A stretch of DNA of 64,000 nt, taken from the NCBI GenBank assembly GCA_964036045.1, contig OZ038378.1, forward strand, positions 40,859,228 through 40,923,227, written 5' to 3'. This DNA comes from Eutreptiella sp. 'Long Island Sound 2002' (Eukaryota > Euglenozoa > Euglenophyceae > Eutreptiales > Eutreptiaceae). The notes under the pieces were generated by a model, which worked only from the letters and a program-made list of their open reading frames with translations, was not told the origin of the DNA and made no database searches. The position numbers and the translations under genes are program-made. Shown one piece after another: positions 54,201 through 64,000 of this stretch (within the stretch, counting starts at the first letter, position 1; every line of letters starts with the position of its first letter).

Positions 54201-57200
54201 TGTGGTCCCAAAGCGGAGGAGGCCCCCGCGCCCATGTGGCAGGGGCCTCGGTGGTCCCAAAAGGCAGGAGGTGCCCTTGCCCATGTGGCGGGGGCCTTGG
54301 TGGTCAGAAAAAGGAGGACGCCTCCGCGCCCATGCGGTGGGGGGCCTCAGTGGTCCCAAACCAGGAGGTCCCCTGGCCCATGCGGCGGGGGCTTCGTTGG
54401 TCCCAAAACGGAGGAGGCCCCGCGCGCATGCGGCGGGGGCCTCCGTGGTCCCCAAATTAAGGAGCACCCCACGCCCATGCGGCAGGGGCCTAGTTGGTCT
54501 CAAAGGTGAAGGAGGCCCCCGCGCCCATGTGGCGGTGGGCTCGGTGGTCCCAAAATGGAGGAGGCCCCGACACCCATGCGGTGGTGGTCTTGTTGGTCCC
54601 AAAACGAAGGAGGCCCCCGCGCGCATGCGGCGGGGGCCTCCGTGGTCCCCAAATTAAGGAGCACCCCATGCCCATGCGGCAGGGGCCTAGGTGGTCTCAA
54701 AGGTGAAGGAGGCCCCCGCACCCATGTGGCGGGGGCCTCGGTGGTCCCAAAAGGCAGGAGGTGCCCTAGCCCATGTGGCGGGGGCCTCGGTGGTCATAAA
54801 AAGGAGGAGGCCCCCGCGCCCATGCGGTGGGGGGCCTCAGTGGTCCCAAAACGGAGGAGGTCCCCTCGCCCATGCGGCGGGGGCCTCGGTGGTCCCAAAA
54901 CGGAGGAGGCCCCGACGCCCATGCGGTGGAGGTCTCGGTGCTCCCCAAATGGAGGAGGCCCCCGCGCCCATGCCGCGGGGGCCTAGTTGGTCCCAAAACG
55001 GAGGTGGCCCCTGCGCCCATGTGGCGGGGGCCTCGGTGGTCCCAAAACGGAGGAGGCTCGACGCCCATGCGGTGGCGCTCTCGTTGGTCCCAAAATGGAG
55101 GAGGCCCCCGCGCCCCAGCGGCGGGGGCCTCGGTGGTCCCAAAACGGAGGAGGTCCCCGCGCCCATGCGGGGAGGGCCTCGGTGGTCCCAAAACGGAGGA
55201 GGCCCCCTCGCCCATGCGGTGGCGGTCTCGTTGGTCCCAAAATGGAGGAGGCCCCCGCGCCCATGCGGCGGGGGCCTCGGTGGTCCCAAAACGAAGCAGG
55301 CCCCGCGCGCATGCGGCGGGGGCCTCCGTGGTCCCCAAATTAAGGAGCACCCCATGCCCATGCGGCAGGGGCCTAGGTGGTCTCAAAGGTGATGGAGGCC
55401 CGAGCGCCCATGTGGCGGTGGGCTCGGTGGTCCCAAAACGGAGGAGGCCCCCGCGCCCATGAGGCGGGGACCTCCGTGGTTTCAAAACAGAGGAGGCCCC
55501 CACGCCCATGCGCCGGTGGCCCCGGTGGTCCCAAAAGCAGGAGGCCCCCATGCTCTTTGAGCGGAGGCCTCTGTGGTTTCTAAGCGGAGGAGGCCCCCGC
55601 ACCCATGCGGCGGGGGCCTCGGTGGTTACAAAAGGGAGGAGGCTCCCGCGCCCATGCGGTGGAGGGGCTCAGTGGTCCCAATACGGAGGACCTCCCCTCG
55701 CCCATACGGCGGGGGCCTCGATGGTCCCAAAACGCAGGAGGCCCCGACACCCATGCGGTGGAGGCCTCGGTGGTCCCAAAACGGAGAAGACCCCCGCGCC
55801 CATGCGGCGGGGCCCTCGGTGGTTCCAAAACGGAGGAGGCCCCCGCGCCCATGCAGTGGGGGGCCTCAATGGTCCCAAAACGGAGGAGGCCCCCTCGCCC
55901 ATGCGGCGCGGGCCTCCGTGGTTCCAAAACGGAGGAGGCCCCGACGCCCATGCGGTGGAGGCCTGGGTGGTCCCAAAACGGAGCACGCCCCCGCGCCCAT
56001 GCGGCGGGGGCCTTGGTGGTCCCAAAACGGAGGAGGTCCCCGCGCCCATGCGGTGGGGGGCCTCAGTGGTCCCAAAACGGAGGAGGTCCTCTCGCGCATG
56101 CGGCGGGGGGTTCCGTGGTCTCAAAATGGAGGAGGCCCCCACGCCCATGCGGCGGGGGCCTCGGTGGTCGCAAAACGAAGGAGGCCCCGCGCGCGTGCGG
56201 CGGGGGCCTCCGTGGGCCCCAAATTAAGGAGCACCCCACGCCCATGCGGCAGGGGCCTGGGTGGTCTCAAAGGTGAAGGAGGCCCCCGCGCCCATGTGGC
56301 GATGGGCTCGGTGGTCCCAAAACGGAGGAGGCCCCCGCGCCCATGCGGCGGGGGCTTCGGTGGTCCAAAAATGGAGGAGGCCCCGACACCCATGCGGCGG
56401 CGGTCTCGTTGGTCCCAAAACGGAGGAGGCCCCCGCGCCCATGCGGCGGGGGCCTCGGTGGTCCCAAAACGAAGGAGGCCCCGCGCGCATGCGGCGGGGG
56501 CCTCCGTGGTCCCCACATTAAGGAGCACCCCATGCCCATGCGGCACAGGCCTAGGTGGTCTCAAAGGTGAAGGAGGCCCCGGCGCCCATGTGGCGGTGGG
56601 CTCTGTGGTCCCAAAACGGACGAGGCCCCCACGCCCATGCGCCCGGGGCCCCGGTGGTCCCAAAAGCAGGAGGCTCCCATGCTCCTTCAGCGGTGGCGTC
56701 TGTGGTCCGAAACGGGAGGAGGCCCCCACGCCCATGTGGCAGGGGCTCCGTTGGTCTTAAAACAAAGGGGGGGCACTTGCCCATGTGGCGGGGGCCTCGG
56801 TGGTCAGAAAAAAGAGGACGCCCCCGCGCCCATGCGGTGGGGGGCCTGAGTGGTCCCAAAACGGAGGAGGTCCCCTCGCCCATGCGGCGAGGGCCTGATG
56901 GTCCCAAAACGGAGAAGGCCCTGACGCCCATGCGGTGGAGGCCTCGGTGGTCCCAACACGGAGGAGGCCCCCGCGCCCATGTGGCGGGGGCCTCGGTGGT
57001 CCCAAAATGGAGGAGCACCCCACGCCCATGCGGTGGGGGGCATCAGTGGTCCCAAAACGGAGGAGGCCCCCTCGCCCATGCCGCGGGGGCCTCCTTGGTC
57101 CCAAAACGGAGGAGGCCCCCGTGCCCATGCGGCGGGGGCTTCGGTGGTCCCAAAACGGAGGAGGCCCCGCGCGCATGCGGCGGGGGCCTCCGTCGTCCCC

Positions 57201-59060
57201 AAATTAAGGAGCACCCCACGCCCATGCGACAGCGGCTTGGGTGGTCTCAAGGGTGAAGGAGGCCCCCCGGCCATGCGGCGGGGGCCTCGGTGGTCCCAAA
57301 ACGGAGGAGGCCCCAGCGCCCATGCGGCGGGGGCCTCCGTGGTCCCCAAATTAAGGAGCACCACACGCTCATGCGGCAGGGGCTTAGGTGGTCTCAAAGG
57401 TGAAGGAGGGCTCCGCACCCATGTGGCGGGGGCCTCGGTGGTCCGAAACCGGAGGAGGCCCCCACGCCCATGCGGTGGGGGGCCTCAGTGGTCCCAAAAC
57501 GGAGGAGGCCCCCTCGCCCATGCGGCGGGGGCCTCGGTGGTCCCAACACGGAGGAGGCCCCCGCGCCCATGTGGCGGGGGCCTCGGTGGTCCCAAAGCGG
57601 AGGAGGCCCCCGCGCCCATGCGGTGGGGGGCATCGGTGGTCCCAAAACGGAGGAGGTCCCCTCGCCCATGCGGCGGGGGCCTCGTTGGTCCCAAAACGGA
57701 GGAGGCCCCCGCGCCCATGCGGCGGGGGCTTCGTTGGTCCCAAAACGGAGGAGGCCCCGCGCGCATGCGGCCGGGGCCTCGGTGGTCCCAAAACAAAGGA
57801 GGTGCCCTTGCCCATGTGGCGGGGGCCTCGGTGGTTAGAAAAAGGAGGACGCCCCCGCGCCCATGCGGTCGGGGGCCTCAGTGGTCCCAAAACGGAGGAG
57901 GCCCCCTCGCCCATGCGGTGGGGGCCTCGGTGGTCCCAACACGGAGGAGGCCCCCACACCCATGTGGCGGGGGCCTCGTTGGTCCCAAAACGGAGGAGGC
58001 CCCCACGCCCATGCGGTGGGGGGCATCAGTGGTCCCAAAACGGAGGAGGTCCCCTCGCCCATGCGGCGGGGGCTTCGGTGGTCCCAAAACGGAGGAGGCC
58101 CCGCGCGCATGCGGTTGGGGCCTCCGTCGTCCCCAAATTAAGGAGCACCACACGCCCATGCGGCAGGGGCTTAGGTGGTCTCAAAGGTGAGGGAGGCCCC
58201 CGTGCCCATGTGGCGGGGGCCTCGGTGGTCCCAAAAGGCAGGAGGTGCCCCTGCCCATGTGGCGGGGGCCTCGGTGGTCAGAAAAAGGACGACGCCCCCG
58301 CGCCCGTGCGGTGGGGGGCCTCACTGGTCCCAAAACGGAGGAGGTCCCCTCACCAATGCTGCGGGGGCCTCGGTCGTCCCAAAACGGAGGAGGCCCCGAC
58401 ACCCATGCGGCGGAGGCCTCGTTGGTCCCAAAACGGCGGAGCCCCCCGCGCCCATGCGGCGGGGCCCTTAGTGGTCCCAAAACGGAGGAGGTCCCCACGC
58501 CCATGCGGTGGGGGCCCTTTGGTCTCAAAACGGAGGGGGCCCCCGCGCCCATGCGGCGGGGGCCTCGGTGGTCCCCAAATTAAGGGGGACCCCACGCCCA
58601 TGCGGCAGGGGCCTAGGTGGTCTCAAAGGTGAAGGAGGCCCCGGCGCCCATCTGGCGGAGGCCTCTGTGGTCCCAAAGCGGAGGAGGCCCCCGCACCCAT
58701 GTGCCAGGGGCCTCGGTGGTCCCAAAAGGCAAGAGGTGCCCTTGCCCATCCGGCGGGGGGGCCTCGGAGGTCCCAAAACGGAGGAGGCCCCCGCGCCCAT
58801 GCGGCGGGGGCCTCGCTGGTCCCAAAAGGGAGGAGGCCCGGACGCCCATGTGGCGGGGGCCTCGGTGGTCCCAAAACAGAGGAGGCCCCCACGCCTATGC
58901 AGTGGCGGGCCTCAGTGGTCCCAAAACGGAGGAGGTCCCCGCGCCCATGCGGCGGGGGCCTCGTTGGTCCCAAAACGGAGGAGGCCCCGCGCGCATGCGG
59001 CGGGGGCCTCCATGGTCCCCAAATTAAGGAGCACCCCATTCCCATGCGGCAGGGGCCTAG

Positions 59061-60200
59061 GTGGTCTCAAAGATGAAGGAGGCCCCCGCGCCCATGTGGC
59101 GGCGGGCTCGGTGGTCCCAAAACGGAGGAGGCCCCCGCGCCCATGCGGCGGGGGCCTCGGTGGTCCCAAAACGGAGGAGGCCCCCACGCCCATGCGGTGG
59201 CGGGCCTCAGTGGTCCCAAAACGGAGGAGGTCCCCGCGCCCATGGGGCGGGGGCCTCGGTGCCCCCAAAACGAAGGAGGCCCCGCGCGCATGCGGCGGGT
59301 GCCTCCGTGGTCCCCAAATTAAGGAGCACCCCATGCCCATGCGGCACAGGCCTAGGTGGTCTCAAAGATGAAGGAGGCCCCCGCGCCCATGTGGCGGTGG
59401 GCTCTGTGGTTCCAAAACGGACGAGGCCCCCACGCCCATGCGCCGGGGGCCCCGGTGGTCCCAAAAGCAAGAGGCTCCCATGCTCTTTCAGCGGTGGCCT
59501 TTGTGGTCCCAAAAGGGAGGAGGCCCCCGCGCCCATGCGGCGGGGGCCTCGGTGGTCCCAAAACGAAGGAGGCCCCGCGCGCATGCGGCGGGGGCCTCCG
59601 TGGTCCCCAAATTAAGGAGCACCCCATTCCCATGCGGCAGGGGCCTAGGTGGTCTCAAAGATGAAGGAGGCCCCCGCGCCCATGTGGCGGCGGGCTCGGT
59701 GGTCCCAAAACGGAGGAGGCCCGCGCGCCCATGCGGCGGGGGCCTCGGTGGTCCCAAAACGGAGGAGGCCCCCACGCCCATGCGGTGGCGGGCCTCAGTG
59801 GTCCCAAAACGGAGGAGGCCCCCGCGCCCATGCGGCGGGGGCCTCCGTGCCCCCAAAACGAAGGAGGCCCCGCGCGCATGCGGCGGGTGCCTCCGTGGTC
59901 CCCAAATTAAGGAGCACCCCATGCCCATGCGGCACAGGCCTAGGTGGTCTCAAAGATGAAGGAGGCCTCCGCGCCCATGTGGCGGTGGGCTCTGTGGTTC
60001 CAAAACGGACGAGGCCCCCACGCCCATGCGCCGGGGGCCCCGGTGGTCCCAAAAGCAAGAGGCTCCCATGCTCTTTCAGCGGTGGCCTCTTTGGTCCCAA
60101 AAGGGAGGAGGCCCCCGCGCCCATGCGGCGGGGGCCTCGGTGGTCCCAAAACATAGGAGGCCCCCGCGCCCATGCGCCGGGGGCCCCGGTGGTCGCAAAA
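59061..60200. repeat. 588-bp tandem duplication (12 units)
   Basis: The order of variants from 59061 is repeated from 59649 (offset 588 = 12 x 49). Part of it (from 59944) recurs again at offset 2498, from 62442. Confidence 0.75.
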
Positions 60201-63200
60201 GCAGGAGGCCCCCACGCCCATGTAGCAGGGGCCTTTGTGGTCCCAAAGCGGAGGAGGCCCCCGCGCCCATGTGGGAGGGGCCTCAGTGGTCCCAAAAGGT
60301 AGGAGGTGCCCTTGCCCATGTGGCGGGGGCCTTGGTGGCTAGAAAAAGGAGGATGCCCCCGCGCCGATGCGGTGGGGGGCCTCAGTGGTCCCAAAACGAA
60401 GGAGGTCCCCTCGCCCATGCAGCGGGGGCCTCGTGGTTCCAAAACGGAGGAGGCCCCCGCGCCCATGCGGCGGGGCCCTTAGTGGTCCCAAAAAGGAGGA
60501 GGTCCCCACGCCCATGCGGTGGGGGGCCGTTGGTCCCAAAACGGAGGGGGCCCCCGCGCCCATGCGGCGGGGGCCTCGGTGGTCCCAAAACGAAGGAGGC
60601 CCCGCGCGCTTGCGGCGGTGGCCTCCGTGGTCCCCAAATTAAGGAGCACCCCACGCCCATGCGGCAGGGGCCTAGGTGGTCTCAAAGGTGAAGGAGGCCC
60701 CGGCGCCCATCTGGCGGAGGCCTCTGTGGTCCCAAAGCGGAGGAGGCCCCCGCACCCATGTGCCAGGGGCCTCGGTGGTCCCAAAAGGCAAGAGGTGCCC
60801 TTGCCCATGTGGCGGGGGCCTTGGTGGTCAGAAAAAGGAGGACGGCCCCGCGACCATCCGCCGGGGGGCCTTGGAGGTCCCAAAACGGAGGAGGTCCCCT
60901 CGCCCATGCGATGGGGGTCTCGGTGGTCCCAAAACGGAGGAGGCCCCGACGCCCATGCGCTGGAGGCCTCGGTGGTCCCAAAACGGAGGAGGCCCCCGCG
61001 CCCATGCGGCGGGGGCCTCGGTGGTCCCAAAACGGAGGAGGCCCTCGCGCCCATGTGGCGGGGTCCTCGGTGGTGGCAAAAACGGAGGAGCCCCCCACGC
61101 CCATGCGGTGGCGGGCCTCAGTGGTCCCAAAAGGGGGGAGGTCCCCGCGCCCATGCGGCGGGGGCCTCGGTGGTCCCAAAACGGAGGAGGCCCGACGCCC
61201 ATGCGGTGGCAGTCTCGTTGGTCCCAAAACGGAGGAGGCCCCCGCGCCCATGCGGCGGGGGCCTCGGTGTTCCCAAAACGAAGGAGGCCCCACGCCCATG
61301 CGGCGGGGGCCTCCGTGGTCCCCAAATTAAGGAGCACCACACGCCCATGCGGCAGCGGCCTAGGTGGTCTCAAAGGTGAAGGAGGCCACCGCGCCCATGC
61401 GGCGGGGGCCTCGGTGGTCCCAAAAGCACGAGGCCCCCATGCTCTTTTAGCGGTGGCCTCTGTGGTCCCAAAGCGGAGGAGGCCCCCGCACCCATGTGGC
61501 AGGGGCCTCAGTGGTCCCAAAAGGCAGGAGGTGCCCTTGCCCATGTGGCGGGGTCTCGGTGGTCCCAAAAGGGAGGAGGCCCCCGCGCCCATGCGGTGGG
61601 GGGCCTCGGTGGTCCCAAAAGGGAGGAGGCCCCCGCGCCCATGCGGAGGGGGCCTCGCTGGTCCGAAAACGGAGGAGGCCCCCGCGCCCATGTGGCGGGG
61701 GCCTCGGTGGTCCCAAAACGGAGGAGGCCCCCACGCCTATGCAGTGGCGGGCCTCAGTGGTCCCCAAACGGAGGAGGTCACCGCGCCCATGCATCGGGGG
61801 CCTCGGTGGTCTCAAAACAGAGGAGGCCCGACGCCCATGCGGCGGCGGTCTCGTTGGTCCCAAAACGGAGGAGGCCCCCGCGCCCATGCGGCGGGGGCCT
61901 CGGTGGTCCCAAAACGAAGGAGGCCCCGCGCGCATGCGGCGGGGGCCTCCGTGGTCCCCAAATTAAGAAGCACCCCATTCCCATGCGGCAGGGGCCTAGG
62001 TGGTCTCAAAAATGAAGGAGGCCCCCGCGCCCATGTGGCGGTGGGCTCGGTGGTCCCAAAACGGAGGAGGCCCGCGCGCCCATGCGGCGGGGGCCTCGGT
62101 GGTCCCAAAACGGAGGAGGCCCCCACGCCCATGCGGTGGCGGGCCTCAGTGGTCCCAAAACAGAGGAGGCCCCGACGCCCTTGCAGTGGCAGTCTCGTTG
62201 GTCCCAAAACGGAGGAGGCCCCCGCGCCCATGCGGCGGGGGCCTCGGTGGTCCCAAAACAGAGGAGGCCCCAACGCCCTTGCAGTGGCGGTCTCGTTGGT
62301 CCCAAAACGGAGGAGGCCCCCGCGCCCATGCGGCGGGGGCCTCGGTGCCCCCAAAACGAAGGAGGCCCCGCGCGCATGCGGCGGGTGCCTCCGTGGTCCC
62401 CAAATTAAGGAGCACCCCATGCCCATGCGGCACATGCCTAGGTGGTCTCAAAGATGAAGGAGGCCCCCGCGCCCATGTGGCGGTGGGCTCTGTGGTTCCA
62501 AAACGGACGAGGCCCCCACGCCCATGCGCCGGGGGCCCCGGTGGTCCCAAAAGCAAGAGGTTCCCATGCTCTTTCAGCGGTGGCCTCTTTGGTCCCAAAA
62601 GGGAGGAGGCCCCCGCGCCCATGCGGCGGGGGCCTCGGTGGTCCCAAAACATAGGAGGCCCCCGCGCCCATGCGCCGGGGGCCCCGGTGGTCGCAAAAGC
62701 AGGAGGCCCCCACGCCCATGTAGCAGGGGCCTTTGTGGTCCCAAAGCGGAGGAGGCCCCCGCGCCCATGTGGGAGGGGCCTCGGTGGTCCCAAAAGGTAG
62801 GAGGTGCCCTTGCCCATGTGGCGGGGGCCTTGGTGGCTAGAAAAAGGAGGATGCCCCCGCGCCGATGCGGTGGGGGGCCTCAGTGGTCCCAAAACAAAGG
62901 AGGTCCCCGCGCCCATGCAGCGGGGGCCTCGGTGGTCCCAAAACGCAGGAGGCCCCGACGCCCATGCGGTGGAGGCCTCGGTGGTCCCAAAACGGAGGAG
63001 GCCCCGACGGCCATGCGGTGGAGGCCTCGATGGTCCCAAAACGGAGGAGGCCCCGACGGCCATGCGGTGGAGGCCTCAGTGGTCCCAAAACGGAGGAGGT
63101 CCCCTAGGGGCCTCGGTGGTCCCAAAACGGAAGAGGCCCCGACGCCCATGCGGTGGAGGCCTCGGTGGTCCCAAAACGGAGGAGGCCCCCGCGCCCATGC

Positions 63201-64000
63201 AGCGGGTCCCTCGGTAGTCCCAAAACGGAGGAGGTCCCCGTGCCCATGCGGTGGGGGGCCTCAGTAGTCCCAAAACGGAGGAGGTCCCTTCGCCCATGCG
63301 GCGGGGGCCTCCGTCGTCCCAAAACGGAGGAGGCCCCGACACCCATGCATTGGCAGTCTCGTTGGTCCGAAAACGGAGGATGCCCCTGCGCCCATGCGGC
63401 GGGGGCTTCGGTGGTCCCAAAACGGAGGAGGCCCCGCGCGCATGCGGCGGGGGCCTCCGTGGTCCCCAAATGAAGGAGCACCCCACGCCCATGCGGCAGG
63501 GGCCTAGTTGGTCTCAAACGTGAAGGAGGCCCCCGCGCCCATGTGGCGGTGGCCTCGGTGGTCCCAAAACGGAGGACGCCCCCGTGCCCATGTGGTGTAG
63601 GCCCGCTGGTCCCAAAACTGAGGATGCTGCCGCGCCCATGCAGCGGGGTTCTCGGTGGTCCCAATACGGAGGAGGCCCCCACGCCCATGCAGTATGGCCC
63701 TTGGTGGTCCCAAAACGCAGGAGGTCCAAGGGCCCATGTGGCGGGGGGCTCAGTGGTCCCAAAACGTAGGGGGCCCCTGAGCCCATGCGGCGGGTGCCTC
63801 CGTGGTCCCCAAACTAAGGAGCACCCCACGCCCATGCGTTGGGGGCCATAGTGGTCCCAAAGCGGAGGAGGCCCCCTCGCCCATGGAGCGGGGGCCTCGG
63901 TGATCCCAAAACGCAAAAGGCCCCCGCGCCCACGTGGCGGGGATCTCGGTGGTCCCCAAATGGAGGAGGCGCCCACGCCCGTGCGGCCCTACCCTCGGTG

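Larger units (their letters stand above)
39607..64000 (-). repeat. 49-bp GC-rich minisatellite, long arm, opposite orientation
   Basis: About 500 units of the same 49-bp repeat run to the window end, inverted relative to 36300-38527. On the plus strand a unit reads ggtggtcccaaaacggagga, ggcccccgcgcccatgcggc, gggggcctc. The flanks of gcccatgc are complementary (gaggcccccgc against gcggggggcctc-type arms), so nearly every unit can fold into a hairpin with about 10-11 stem pairs. Marker variants with aaattaaggagcacc and ctcaaaggtgaagg recur about forty times. No gene is called inside. Confidence 0.95.

Noticed and set aside
36300-64000. ORFs of 100-620 codons throughout the minisatellite on all six frames
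   Set aside because: They arise because a 49-bp GC-rich unit lacks stops in most phases. Composition simply reflects the repeat, and no start, splice or domain evidence supports any of them.
39607-64000. CRISPR array
   Set aside because: Units are contiguous tandem copies with no unique spacers, the 49-bp unit itself varies, and no cas-like gene is present.

Overview
The window looks like nuclear DNA of a eukaryotic microbe with a large, repeat-rich genome, probably an alga or other protist. The grounds are GT-AG introns, one gene split into exons many kilobases apart, a Ty3/gypsy-type reverse transcriptase, tRNA-like A/B-box modules inside terminal-inverted-repeat elements, TTAGGG-like tracts and an enormous GC-rich minisatellite. 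Nothing suggests bacterial or organellar DNA, and I cannot name the species.

Layout. (1) Four plus-strand exons (879-1165, 15139-15320, 24128-24269, 26515-26796) have matching splice phases and together encode a tetratricopeptide-repeat (TPR) protein, the best-supported host gene. Its introns are about 14.0, 8.8 and 2.2 kb. (2) The first intron holds decayed mobile or multigene-family ORFs: a BED-type zinc-finger fragment (about 4.3-4.7 kb), a minus-strand frame with ten stops but no visible indel (5.57-7.07 kb), a plus-strand fragment (7.69-7.99 kb), a minus-strand zinc-finger ORF (8.27-10.15 kb) split by a 0.78-kb TIR element, and a gypsy-like polyprotein (about 10.7-13.57 kb) cut off inside its RT domain. 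(3) From 15 to 29 kb lie two copies of a 0.63-kb TIR element with convergent tRNA-like modules (16.65-17.28 and 27.60-28.23 kb), one degenerate copy of a protein family (17.53-17.78 kb) and several short tandem repeats. (4) At 31.7-34.3 kb a minus-strand three-exon gene model contains the second copy of that family. Its introns and flanks are filled with a short GTTCC-type interspersed repeat. (5) From 36.3 kb to the end, over 40% of the window is a 49-bp minisatellite in two opposed arms (36.30-38.53 and 39.61-64.00 kb) around a 1.1-kb spacer. Nearly every unit can form a GC-rich hairpin, and the long arm has higher-order duplications of about 4.4 kb, 1,077 bp and 588 bp.

Apart from the TPR exons and a few short unidentified ORFs, the coding-like sequence is eroded mobile-element or multigene-family material. 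The long ORFs beyond 36.3 kb result from the repeat unit being stop-poor in all frames and are not annotated as genes. All calls come from reading the sequence by eye. No database search was possible.
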